From contig NZ_CP086063.1 in NCBI RefSeq assembly GCF_020783315.1, positions 1,593,501-1,657,500 on the forward strand: a stretch of DNA of 64,000 bases, written 5' to 3'. This DNA is from Ferruginibacter lapsinanis. Lineage in GTDB: Bacteria > Bacteroidota > Bacteroidia > Chitinophagales > Chitinophagaceae. This document shows positions 9,893-17,383 of the stretch, piece by piece. Made by a program: the position numbers and the translations under genes. Under the pieces are notes generated by a model that saw nothing but the letters and a program-made list of their open reading frames with translations, was not told the origin of the DNA and did no database searches. Numbering within the stretch: the first letter of the stretch is position 1; the number at the start of each line of letters is the position of its first letter.

Positions 9893-10345
9893 CTATACAG
9901 ATAATGCACAGTTCACCCATTCACCATCAAAACTTACATCACCCAATTTCTTATAAAAATTAATAGCAGGTTCATTCCAATCCAATACCTGCCAGGCTAT
10001 ACCACTGTATTTTTTTTCTTTTGCTACCTTGATCAATTCATCAAACAATAACCTGCCAATGCCTTTACCCCTCATATGTTCGGTTACCAAAAGATCCTCC
10101 AAAAACATTCGCTGACCTTTCCAGGTGCTGAATCGGATGTACCACAATGCAAAACCTTTAATCACACCATCTACTTCGGCTACCAAAGCCCACCAGACAG
10201 GATTTGATCCAAAACCGCTTTCGACAAAATGATCAAAATCGATCGTTACTTCATTTGGCGCATTCTCATAAACGGCTAATTCGTTTACTAATAGCATCAT
10301 TGCGGCACAATCTTCTTTAACTGCTTGTCTTATAATTATATTCAT
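9893..10345 (-). CDS. GNAT-family N-acetyltransferase (diamine/spermidine acetyltransferase-like)
   Basis: 150 residues from the ATG at 10345 (MNIIIRQAVKED). An in-frame ATG 15 codons upstream falls in repeat-like sequence and gives an unlikely leader. The acetyl-CoA loop is visible as MRGKGIGRLLFDEL. The fold continues through WQVLDWNEPAINFYKKLG, and FLEDLLVT is the usual strand 4 motif. Length and the FALWYIRFSTWKGQ segment resemble SAT1-type polyamine/thialysine acetyltransferases. The substrate is inferred from resemblance only. Confidence 0.83.
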   Translation of the reverse strand: MNIIIRQAVKEDCAAMMLLVNELAVYENAPNEVTIDFDHFVESGFGSNPVWWALVAEVDGVIKGFALWYIRFSTWKGQRMFLEDLLVTEHMRGKGIGRLLFDELIKVAKEKKYSGIAWQVLDWNEPAINFYKKLGDVSFDGEWVNCALSV

Positions 10346-10383
10346 TCCCCAAAGTTGCAACAAAGGTCTCAGTCTCAATAATT

Positions 10384-10457
10384 TTTTCATTTTTCACTTT
10401 TCATTTTGCCAGTCTTAATAACTTTTCACCATACACTTTTCACTTTTCACTTATTTT
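10384..10457. repeat. Degenerate heptamer arrays between the acetyltransferase and thyA
   Basis: Two runs with a 7-bp period. Units at 10384-10411 are TTTTCAT and TTTTCAC types; units at 10423-10457 are mostly TTTTCAC with one CATACAC. The second run ends 6 nt before the thyA ATG. The two runs are out of phase with each other by 4 nt. Confidence 0.7.
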
Positions 10458-10463
10458 GCAGAT

Positions 10464-11285
10464 ATGCAGCAATACTTACATCTTTTAAAACATATTATAG
10501 AAACCGGCACCGATAAAAATGATCGTACCGGAACTGGTACACGTAGCGTATTTGGGTATCAAATGCGATTTAATTTAGAAGAAGGGTTTCCGTTGGTGAC
10601 AACAAAAAAATGTCATTTAAAAAGTATTATTTACGAATTGTTGTGGTTTTTGCAAGGCAATACGAACATTGGTTATTTAAAAGAACACAATGTAAAGATA
10701 TGGGATGAGTGGGCAGATGAGAATGGCGATCTTGGTCCAGTGTATGGGAAACAATGGCGTAGTTGGGAAGGAAAGGATGGTAAGGTAGTTGACCAGATCG
10801 CTGAGTTAATTCATACAATAAAAACAAATCCCGATAGCAGGAGAATGATCGTAAGTGCATGGAATGTTGCTGACTTGCCGGAAATGAAATTAATGCCTTG
10901 TCATTGTTTGTTTCAATTCTATGTTGCCCCCCCTAACATCCTAAAGGGGGAACAGAGAGGCAAACTTTCTTGTCAACTATATCAGCGTTCTGCAGATGTA
11001 TTTCTTGGTGTGCCTTTCAATATTGCGTCATATGCTTTGCTTACTATGATGATCGCACAAGTGTGTGATTTGGGAGTTGGAGAATTTGTCTGGACAGGAG
11101 GAGACACACATTTATATAGCAATCATTTTGAACAGGCTGAATTACAATTGAGCCGCACGCCATTCCCTCTACCTCAAATGAAAATTAATGCTGCAGTAAA
11201 AGATATTTTTGATTTCAAGTTTGAAGATTTTGAGTTGCTCAATTACCAATCACATCCTGCTATCAAAGCACCGGTAGCGGTGTAG
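10464..11285 (+). CDS. thyA: Thymidylate synthase with an in-frame repeat insertion
   Basis: 273 residues. It methylates dUMP to dTMP using methylene-tetrahydrofolate. Visible are [16 protein letters not shown] at the start, the catalytic cysteine in [11 protein letters not shown] (C146), and [19 protein letters not shown] with the substrate residues. E. coli ThyA has 264 residues and reads FYVA-D-GKLSCQ. Here the single Asp is replaced by ten residues ([10 protein letters not shown], 156-165), giving exactly +9. The DNA of this insert is a C-rich/G-rich palindromic element. The rest of the protein is fully conserved, so the enzyme is probably active. folA follows, as expected for folate recycling. 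Confidence 0.96.
   Translation: MQQYLHLLKHIIETGTDKNDRTGTGTRSVFGYQMRFNLEEGFPLVTTKKCHLKSIIYELLWFLQGNTNIGYLKEHNVKIWDEWADENGDLGPVYGKQWRSWEGKDGKVVDQIAELIHTIKTNPDSRRMIVSAWNVADLPEMKLMPCHCLFQFYVAPPNILKGEQRGKLSCQLYQRSADVFLGVPFNIASYALLTMMIAQVCDLGVGEFVWTGGDTHLYSNHFEQAELQLSRTPFPLPQMKINAAVKDIFDFKFEDFELLNYQSHPAIKAPVAV
10925..10954 (+). repeat. CCCCCTAAAGGGGG-type palindromic element inserted in thyA
   Basis: A C-run, then TAACAT and CCTAAAGGGGGAAC. The last 14 bases are identical to the reverse complement of a second copy at 41371-41384. The element lies in frame in thyA and is translated. Confidence 0.75.
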
Positions 11286-11358
11286 TAAATGAAAGAAGTA
11301 AGGGATGACGGAACGTTATACGATCCTTATCTTTTTAGTGGTTTTGGTAGCTTGAATA

Positions 11359-11400
11359 TTTCATTCCTGCATTTTTCATTCTTTAATTCTTTAATTTAAT
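11359..11400. repeat. Heptamer-phased array abutting the folA start
   Basis: Six consecutive 7-bp units of drifting sequence (TTTCATT, CCTGCAT, then TTTTCAT-like and TTCTTTA-like units) end exactly at the base before the folA ATG at 11401. Confidence 0.6.
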
Positions 11401-11892
11401 ATGACCATCAGCTTCGTAGTAGCCGCCTCAGAAAATAATGCCATTGGAAAAGACAACCAATTGCTCTGGCATTTACCTAATGACATGCGTTTTTTCAAAA
11501 ATACGACCTGGGGTTCTGTGGTAATAATGGGGCGTAAATCTTTTGAAAGCATGGGTAAAGCTTTAAAAGGAAGAATAAATATTGTTATAACAAGACAAGA
11601 TAACTGGCAGGCTGAAGATACAATTGTTGCAAAAGATCTGCAGGATGCCTTGAAAAAAGCCGAGGCAACTAACTGTAAAGAAATATTCATCATCGGTGGC
11701 GGAGAGATATATAAACAGTCTCTAGGTATCGCAGATAAGATATATTTAACCAGGGTCCATACCAGGATTGACGGAGATACTTTCTTTCCTGAATTAGATC
11801 AGGCACAATGGGAGCTTGTCTCTAAAGAAGATTTCAAAAAAGATGAAAAGCATCTATATGATTATTCCTTTCAGATTCTGGTACGTAAATAA
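11401..11892 (+). CDS. folA: Dihydrofolate reductase
   Basis: 163 residues, normal for bacterial DHFR. It shows the N-terminal VAASENNAIGKDNQLLWHLP (catalytic loop), the acidic residue in NDMRFFK, VIMGRKSFESMG, and FIIGGGEIYKQ of the NADPH site. It reduces dihydrofolate made by ThyA back to tetrahydrofolate with NADPH. It lies 115 nt downstream of thyA and 35 nt upstream of the methyltransferase, with 7-bp repeat arrays filling both spacers. Confidence 0.96.
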   Translation: MTISFVVAASENNAIGKDNQLLWHLPNDMRFFKNTTWGSVVIMGRKSFESMGKALKGRINIVITRQDNWQAEDTIVAKDLQDALKKAEATNCKEIFIIGGGEIYKQSLGIADKIYLTRVHTRIDGDTFFPELDQAQWELVSKEDFKKDEKHLYDYSFQILVRK

Positions 11893-11925
11893 TTTTTAAT
11901 TTTTAATTTTTAATTTTTACTTTTT
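11891..11925. repeat. Heptamer array (AATTTTT)4 plus one variant
   Basis: Four perfect AATTTTT units and one ACTTTTT unit sit between the folA stop and the TTG start of the next gene. This is the least degenerate array in the window. Confidence 0.85.
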
Positions 11926-11927
11926 AA

Positions 11928-12725
11928 TTGTATTCCTCTTTTCAACTTGCAAAAAAATACCTGAACTACCGTCTTACTGCGTCCAACGGTAAAGGCCATG
12001 GTGTTCACTCGCCATTTGTTTTCGATTTTATCAAAAATGTATTAAGAGATAAAAAACAATACGATTGTTATACTAAAATTGAAGCTATTCGAAAAGAATT
12101 ACTATTAAACAAAAGGATAATTCAAGTAGAAGATTTTGGTGCAGGTTCAACTGTTATCAAATCCAATCAGCGGATGCTAAGCGATATTGCAGCCTCTTCC
12201 TTGAAACCCAAAAAATATGCACAGCTATTATATAGAATGGTGCAATATTATCAGCCTAAAACAATCATTGAATTAGGTACCTCTTTAGGAGTTACCACTT
12301 CATACTTAGCTTCAGGAAATACATCTGCACGTGTTTACACCTGCGAAGGAGCAAAAGAAATCGCATCTGTTGCAAAACGAAATTTTGATATCTTGAATTT
12401 TGATAATATTGAAGTTGTAGAAGGGGATTTTACCAAAACACTTCCAACGCTTTTTGATCAACTTCAACAAATTGATTTTGCATTTGTTGATGGGAATCAT
12501 AGAAAAGAGCCGACTCTTGATTATTTTACTAAATTCCTTAACTTATCAACTCCCTCAACTATTCTCGTTTTCGACGATATTCACTGGAGTAAGGAAATGG
12601 AAGAAGCCTGGACTGAAATTCAACAGCACCCTGCCGTAACCTTGACAATAGATCTTTTTTTTGTCGGCATCGTTTGCATAAATACCAGTATCAAGGCAAA
12701 GCAGCACTTTAGCATCATCTATTGA
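11928..12725 (+). CDS. Class I SAM-dependent methyltransferase
   Basis: 265 residues from a TTG start. No ATG occurs until about codon 83, and the N-terminal block (SNGKGHGVHSPFVFDFI) looks conserved, so TTG is the best start. The SAM-binding motif I is IIELGTSLGVTTSYLA near residue 111, with acidic VVEGDF and FVDGNHRKEPTLDYF downstream. This arrangement resembles O-methyltransferase-like enzymes of Bacteroidota. The substrate is unknown. It is probably co-transcribed with folA. Confidence 0.78.
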   Translation: MYSSFQLAKKYLNYRLTASNGKGHGVHSPFVFDFIKNVLRDKKQYDCYTKIEAIRKELLLNKRIIQVEDFGAGSTVIKSNQRMLSDIAASSLKPKKYAQLLYRMVQYYQPKTIIELGTSLGVTTSYLASGNTSARVYTCEGAKEIASVAKRNFDILNFDNIEVVEGDFTKTLPTLFDQLQQIDFAFVDGNHRKEPTLDYFTKFLNLSTPSTILVFDDIHWSKEMEEAWTEIQQHPAVTLTIDLFFVGIVCINTSIKAKQHFSIIY

Positions 12726-12733
12726 TTTTTTAC

Positions 12734-12741
12734 TACCTTCG
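12734..12741 (+). promoter_or_regulatory. Candidate -7 promoter box of the pnt operon
   Basis: TACCTTCG followed by CGG, 18 nt before the pntAA ATG. It is the same box as the one before icd (9741-9748). A TTTAG about 21 nt upstream could be a weak -33 element. Confidence 0.35.
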
Positions 12742-12759
12742 CGGCAATTATTTTTGCTT

Positions 12760-13881
12760 ATGATAGTAGGTGTATTAAAAGACGCAGCCCCAGAAACGAG
12801 AGTATCTATATTGCCGGAGCATTTAGCAACCTTACAAAAATGGAAAACATCCATTTCCGTGGAAACCGGAGCAGGTGCAGGTGCTTTTGCAGCAGATAAC
12901 AAATACGCAGAGGCCGGCGCAACGATCGCAAGTCGCGATGAAGTTTTAAAAACTGCCGATATAGTATTATCTATCAACAGTTTACCTGCGGAAGATATTG
13001 CTAAATTAAAACCGGGTGCAGTTGTGTTAGGAGCTTTCCAACCGCTGTTCAATTTTTCAACAATGAAAGAATGGGCGACTAAAGGGATCACTACTTTTAG
13101 TTTAGATATGATACCACGTACTACCCGTGCACAAAGCATGGATGTATTAAGTAGTCAGGCAAATATTGCCGGTTACAAAGCGGTATTATTATCTGCTACA
13201 TTATTTCCTAAATATTTTCCAATGTTCATGACTGCAGCGGGTAGTATTAAGCCGGCTAAAGTATTGATATTGGGTGCAGGTGTTGCCGGTTTGCAAGCCA
13301 TTGCTACTGCAAAACGTTTAGGCGCTGTGATCGAAGTATTTGATACCAGACCTGCTGTTAAAGAAGAGGTAATGAGTTTAGGTGCAAAATTCGTGGAAGT
13401 TGAAGGAGCTGCCGATGCAAGTAAAGCAGGTGGTTACGCAGTAGAACAAACGGAAGAATTTATGCAACGTCAGAAAGCGAAGATCGCTGAAAGTGTTGCT
13501 AAAGCTGATATTGTGATATGTACAGCGCAAATACAAGGAAGAAAAGCGCCGATATTGGTTACAAAAGAAATGATCGAAGCAATGCAAAATGGATCTGTTA
13601 TAATAGATCTTGCTTCATCTACAGGTGGTAATACAGAACTAAGCCAGGATAATAAAACCATTTCTCATAACGGTGTTACGATCGTTGGCAATTCCTCACT
13701 GGCTGGTACCATGAGCAGTGATGCAAGTAAATTATATGGTAAGAATATTTTGAATTTCTTGCAACTGATCATCGATAAAGAAGGACAGGTTAATCTGAAT
13801 TTCGAAGATGACCTGGTAAAAGGTTCATGCATTACCACACGTGGCGAAGTGGTTCACGACAGAATTAAAAGTTTAATTTAA
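12760..13881 (+). CDS. pntAA: NAD(P) transhydrogenase subunit alpha, part 1 (NAD-binding)
   Basis: 373 residues from the ATG at 12760; a TTG two codons earlier is less likely. It begins MIVGVLKDAAPETRVSILPE like alanine dehydrogenase/PntA. The Rossmann loop is LILGAGVAGLQAIATAKRLG near residue 170, followed by EVFDTRPAVKEEV. It carries the NAD(H)-binding domain I of the proton-translocating transhydrogenase. The two-part alpha subunit seen here is common in bacteria. First gene of pntAA-pntAB-pntB. Confidence 0.93.
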   Translation: MIVGVLKDAAPETRVSILPEHLATLQKWKTSISVETGAGAGAFAADNKYAEAGATIASRDEVLKTADIVLSINSLPAEDIAKLKPGAVVLGAFQPLFNFSTMKEWATKGITTFSLDMIPRTTRAQSMDVLSSQANIAGYKAVLLSATLFPKYFPMFMTAAGSIKPAKVLILGAGVAGLQAIATAKRLGAVIEVFDTRPAVKEEVMSLGAKFVEVEGAADASKAGGYAVEQTEEFMQRQKAKIAESVAKADIVICTAQIQGRKAPILVTKEMIEAMQNGSVIIDLASSTGGNTELSQDNKTISHNGVTIVGNSSLAGTMSSDASKLYGKNILNFLQLIIDKEGQVNLNFEDDLVKGSCITTRGEVVHDRIKSLI

Positions 13882-13905
13882 GTTTAAAGATTACAATAAA
13901 TAAAT

Positions 13906-14214
13906 ATGGAAAATATTCTTCAATGGATCACAGATAATCAACAGATCATTTACGTAGTAGTATTGATGATCTTTGTTGGGATAGAAGTAATTGGCAGGGT
14001 GCCAAGCGTATTGCATACTCCGCTAATGAGTGGTGCAAATGCAATACATGGTGTTGTTATTATCGGCGCTATCATCGTAATGGGACAGGCACCTACTGAT
14101 AATTATCTAGCATTGATCTTAGGTTTCTTAGCAGTAGTGTTAGGAACACTGAACGTGGTGGGAGGTTTTGTGGTAACGGATAGAATGCTTGAAATGTTTA
14201 AGAAGAAAAAATAG
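13906..14214 (+). CDS. pntAB: NAD(P) transhydrogenase subunit alpha, part 2 (membrane)
   Basis: 102 residues with three or four hydrophobic helices. Segments VPSVLHTPLMSGANAIHGVV and LGTLNVVGGFVVTDRMLEMF are typical of the short membrane part of the split alpha subunit. It forms part of the proton channel. It starts 24 nt after pntAA; the 89-nt spacer to pntB is largely a heptamer array. Confidence 0.93.
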   Translation: MENILQWITDNQQIIYVVVLMIFVGIEVIGRVPSVLHTPLMSGANAIHGVVIIGAIIVMGQAPTDNYLALILGFLAVVLGTLNVVGGFVVTDRMLEMFKKKK

Positions 14215-14277
14215 GCTTAGTGCTTAAAGCATAAAGCTGAAAGCTTTGTGTCTTATGCCTTTTGCTTTCAGCTATTT
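14215..14277. repeat. Nine-unit degenerate heptamer array inside the pnt operon
   Basis: It begins at the base after the pntAB stop codon. Nine units of exactly 7 bp each start with GC or GT (for example GCTTAAA, GCTGAAA, GCTTTCA). Because units near the two ends are partly complementary, AGCTGAAAGC (14235-14244) and GCTTTCAGCT (14264-14273) can also form a hairpin between two co-transcribed genes. Confidence 0.8.
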
Positions 14278-14303
14278 TAAAAAACGAATTTTATTAAAAC
14301 TAT

Positions 14304-15719
14304 ATGGAACTTAATTTATTAACTATTTGTTACCTGATCGGATCAATCACTTTTATACTTGGTCTTAAGATGTTATCCAATCCGGCAACAGCACGTAAGG
14401 GAAACTTAGTGGCTGCTTTTGGTATGACAGTTGCGATTGTCGGCACTATATTTTTATACGAAAATAACGGTCAAAAACTGGGTAACTATATCTGGATATT
14501 TGCCGGTTTAGCAATTGGAGGTGTGGTAGGTACTTTAGCTGCTAAAAGAGTTAAGATGACGGCAATGCCTGAAATGGTAAGCCTTTTTAATGGTATGGGT
14601 GGTGCCTGTGCGGCGTTGATCTCTTTGGTTGAGTTTAATCATTTAAGTCATGAAATTGCAGCGTCAGGTATTTCAACCGGACATACCGGAAAAATAATTA
14701 TCATAGCACTAGGACTGTTGATTGGTAGTGTATCCTTTGCTGGTAGTATGATCGCCTGGGGTAAATTAAATGGTAAGGTAAAAGATCTCAGTTTTCCTGG
14801 TCAAAGTATTCTTAACCTTATCTTCTTGGCAGTTGCATTAGCAGCAGCTACTTATCTTGTTTTAAATCCAACCGCAAGCATTTTGATTTATGTGATCTTA
14901 GTGTTGGCTTTATTATATGGTGTACTATTTGTAATGCCCATCGGTGGTGCAGATATGCCGGTAGTAATTTCTTTGTTGAACTCTTTCACCGGTGTGGCAG
15001 CGGCTTTTGGTGGATTTTTATATGACAACAAAGTGATGTTAACCGGAGGTATCCTGGTAGGAGCTGCAGGTACATTGTTAACCTTGTTAATGTGTAAAGC
15101 GATGAATCGTTCTTTGGCGAATGTATTGATCGGATCATTTGGCGGCAACAAAGCTGGAGGTGCAGCAGCAGGTGGTAAAGAACAAGGTCATGTTAAAGAA
15201 ATTAATTTAAGTGATGCCGCGGTTGTAATGAGCTATGCAAGTAAAGTGATCATCGTTCCGGGATATGGATTGGCGGTCGCACAAGCGCAACACGTTTGTC
15301 ATGAGTTGGAAAAAATCCTTACAGAAAAAGGAGTAGAAGTTACCTATGCTATTCATCCGGTGGCAGGACGTATGCCTGGTCACATGAACGTATTGTTGGC
15401 TGAGGCAGATGTTAGTTATGATAAGTTGAAAGAAATGGAAGAGGTAAATGACGAATTTAAAAATACTGATGTTGTATTGATATTGGGTGCAAACGACGTG
15501 GTGAATCCTGCTGCGAAAAATGACCCTGCTTCTCCAATTTATGGTATGCCTATTTTGGAAGTAGAACAGGCTAAATCTGTTATTGTAAATAAACGTAGTA
15601 TGAAACCTGGTTATGCCGGTATCGAAAACGATCTATTCTTTCAGCCAAAAACAAGCATGTTATTTGGCGATGCTAAAAAAGTTTTACAGGACTTGTGTAC
15701 TGAAATAAAATCATTATGA
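14304..15719 (+). CDS. pntB: NAD(P) transhydrogenase subunit beta
   Basis: 471 residues: about eight to nine membrane helices in the first 270, with conserved MPEMVSLFNGMGGACAALIS and GGADMPVVISLLNSFTGVAAA. The NADP-binding domain III follows (VIIVPGYGLAVAQAQH, HPVAGRMPGHMNVLLAEA, LILGANDVVNPAA, KRSMKPGYAGIEN). With PntAA/AB it couples proton entry to hydride transfer from NADH to NADP+, making NADPH. A strong terminator follows. Confidence 0.96.
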   Translation: MELNLLTICYLIGSITFILGLKMLSNPATARKGNLVAAFGMTVAIVGTIFLYENNGQKLGNYIWIFAGLAIGGVVGTLAAKRVKMTAMPEMVSLFNGMGGACAALISLVEFNHLSHEIAASGISTGHTGKIIIIALGLLIGSVSFAGSMIAWGKLNGKVKDLSFPGQSILNLIFLAVALAAATYLVLNPTASILIYVILVLALLYGVLFVMPIGGADMPVVISLLNSFTGVAAAFGGFLYDNKVMLTGGILVGAAGTLLTLLMCKAMNRSLANVLIGSFGGNKAGGAAAGGKEQGHVKEINLSDAAVVMSYASKVIIVPGYGLAVAQAQHVCHELEKILTEKGVEVTYAIHPVAGRMPGHMNVLLAEADVSYDKLKEMEEVNDEFKNTDVVLILGANDVVNPAAKNDPASPIYGMPILEVEQAKSVIVNKRSMKPGYAGIENDLFFQPKTSMLFGDAKKVLQDLCTEIKSL

Positions 15720-15740
15720 TAAGTCAACTTTAATAATTTG

Positions 15741-15770
15741 TACCCCAGCCCTTCGCTGGGGTATTTTTTT
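15741..15770 (+). terminator. Rho-independent terminator of the pnt operon
   Basis: TACCCCAGC and GCTGGGGTA form a perfect 9-bp stem with loop CCTTC, followed by seven T. It ends 22 nt after the pntB stop. Confidence 0.9.
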
Positions 15771-15861
15771 GTTAAAATCATTTTATGGACAGACAAAAAA
15801 GAACAACACATATCATAGCCTAACGAAAATAAATAAATCCGAAGCCTTACTTTTGCATCCA

Positions 15862-15888
15862 ACTTATTACTTAAAACTTATAACTCCA
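15862..15888. repeat. Heptamer array abutting the Dabb gene start
   Basis: Four 7-bp units of the type ACTTATT, ACTTAAA, ACTTATA, ACTCCAA run up to the ATG at 15889; the last unit's final A is the A of the start codon. Confidence 0.6.
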
Positions 15889-16188
15889 ATGTTAACTCAT
15901 CACGTATTTTTTTGGCTTAAAGCCGAAACAACCGAACGACAAAAAGCAGATTTCAGAAAAGGACTAGAATCATTATGCGGTGTAGAAACTGCACAGGCAA
16001 TATATGTAGGCACTCCTGAACCGTCAATTAACAGACCGGTTGTAGATAGTAGTTATTCATTTTCTTTGTTGGTATTATTTAATGATCTGGCAGGGCATGA
16101 TGTGTACCAAACCCATCCCGTACACAAAGCATTTTTGGAGAACTTTAGAACCTTTTGGGATAAAGTGGTGATCTATGATGCGGTGTAA
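15889..16188 (+). CDS. Dabb-family (stress-responsive A/B barrel) protein
   Basis: 99 residues from the ATG at 15889. Earlier in-frame codons overlap the pnt terminator, and MLTHHVFFWLK is the normal Dabb start (beta strand with the conserved His). The HPVHKAFLENF segment near the end is typical. Dabb proteins form dimeric alpha/beta barrels. Some are monooxygenases or cyclases, but most bacterial ones have no known substrate. Monocistronic or leading into the phytase-like gene 38 nt downstream. Confidence 0.8.
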   Translation: MLTHHVFFWLKAETTERQKADFRKGLESLCGVETAQAIYVGTPEPSINRPVVDSSYSFSLLVLFNDLAGHDVYQTHPVHKAFLENFRTFWDKVVIYDAV

Positions 16189-16226
16189 GTAACACCATGT
16201 AACTTTATAGCTAATCTGTTAGCTAA

Positions 16227-17381
16227 ATGTTTTCAATCAGGCAATGGCTGTTTCTTTTTATTATTTGTGTTACTACTTCGTGTAGTAACACAAAAAGAAT
16301 TGTGTCTTCGTCCATAGCCACAGACATTACATCAGTAAAATTTTTAGGACAATATACATTACCACATAATCTGTCGTATAAAAGTACTGTGGTTGGTGGT
16401 CTATCAGGCATTGATTATGATGTGATCAATAACAGGTACTATCTGATTAGTGATGACAGAAGTGCGATCAATCCGGCTAGGTTCTACACGGCAAATATCT
16501 TTCTTACTCAACACGGAATTGACAGTATTCAGCTAGCAGGAGTTGAATATCTTTTACAATCTAACGGCGTCGTATATCCCAATAATAAACAAGACAAGTA
16601 TCATGCTCCGGATCCGGAAGCGATTCGATATAAAGCTCAAAACGACCGGTTGATTTGGAGCAGCGAAGGGGAAAGGATTGTGAAGGCCGATGGTATTGTT
16701 TTAGAAAACCCTGCTATTACAATCATTTCATCTAAGGGTAGATATATTGACACTTTTCCGTTGCCTCATAATTTGATCATGCAGTCAACGGAAAAAGGAC
16801 CAAGACAAAATGGTGTGTTGGAAGGATTGACATATGCAGATAATTACAAAACTTTATATGTAAGTGTTGAAGAGCCTTTGTATGAAGATGGCCCCAGAGC
16901 TGATGTTACAGATAATAATGCTTATATAAGGATTTTAAAATATGATGTTGCCGACAGAAAAAATACACAACAGTTCGCCTATAAGCTGGATCCTGTTGCC
17001 TATCCGGCTAATCCTGTAAACGAATTTAAAGTGAATGGGGTACCGGATATACTATCTATCGGTGATAATAAATTATTAGTAATCGAAAGGTCTTTCTCAA
17101 CTGGCAGGTTGCCATGTACGATCAAATTATTTATAGCTGATCTCAAAAATGCTACCGATATAATGGATAACCCATCTTTGAAAAATAATAACAATTTTAT
17201 ACCTGCGGAAAAAAAGTTATTGTTAAATATGGATGCGTTGGGTATTTATACTGATAATATTGAAGGAGTAACTTTTGGTCCGTTGTTACCCAACGGTCAT
17301 CGAACATTATTATTTGTTGCGGATAACAATTTTAATTTTCTCGAAAAAACACAGTTTCTTTTATTTGAATTGACAGAATAA
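16227..17381 (+). CDS. Phytase-like (esterase-like) beta-propeller lipoprotein
   Basis: 384 residues with a lipoprotein signal peptide; the lipobox cysteine is in TTSCSN, about residue 19. The mature part matches the 'phytase-like' family: GLSGIDYDVINNRYYLISDD near 55-75, DPEAIRY near 128, NGVLEGLTY near 195, and DNIEGVTFGP with FVADNNF near the end. Members are thought to be extracytoplasmic propellers with phosphatase or esterase activity, but few are tested. It probably sits in the outer membrane or periplasm. It converges on the PKD adhesin with a 2-nt gap. Confidence 0.82.
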   Translation: MFSIRQWLFLFIICVTTSCSNTKRIVSSSIATDITSVKFLGQYTLPHNLSYKSTVVGGLSGIDYDVINNRYYLISDDRSAINPARFYTANIFLTQHGIDSIQLAGVEYLLQSNGVVYPNNKQDKYHAPDPEAIRYKAQNDRLIWSSEGERIVKADGIVLENPAITIISSKGRYIDTFPLPHNLIMQSTEKGPRQNGVLEGLTYADNYKTLYVSVEEPLYEDGPRADVTDNNAYIRILKYDVADRKNTQQFAYKLDPVAYPANPVNEFKVNGVPDILSIGDNKLLVIERSFSTGRLPCTIKLFIADLKNATDIMDNPSLKNNNNFIPAEKKLLLNMDALGIYTDNIEGVTFGPLLPNGHRTLLFVADNNFNFLEKTQFLLFELTE

Positions 17382-17383
17382 AT

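Noticed and set aside
12555..13139. 194-codon open frame antisense to pntAA and the methyltransferase end
   Set aside because: It overlaps two conserved plus-strand genes and shows no recognisable domain.
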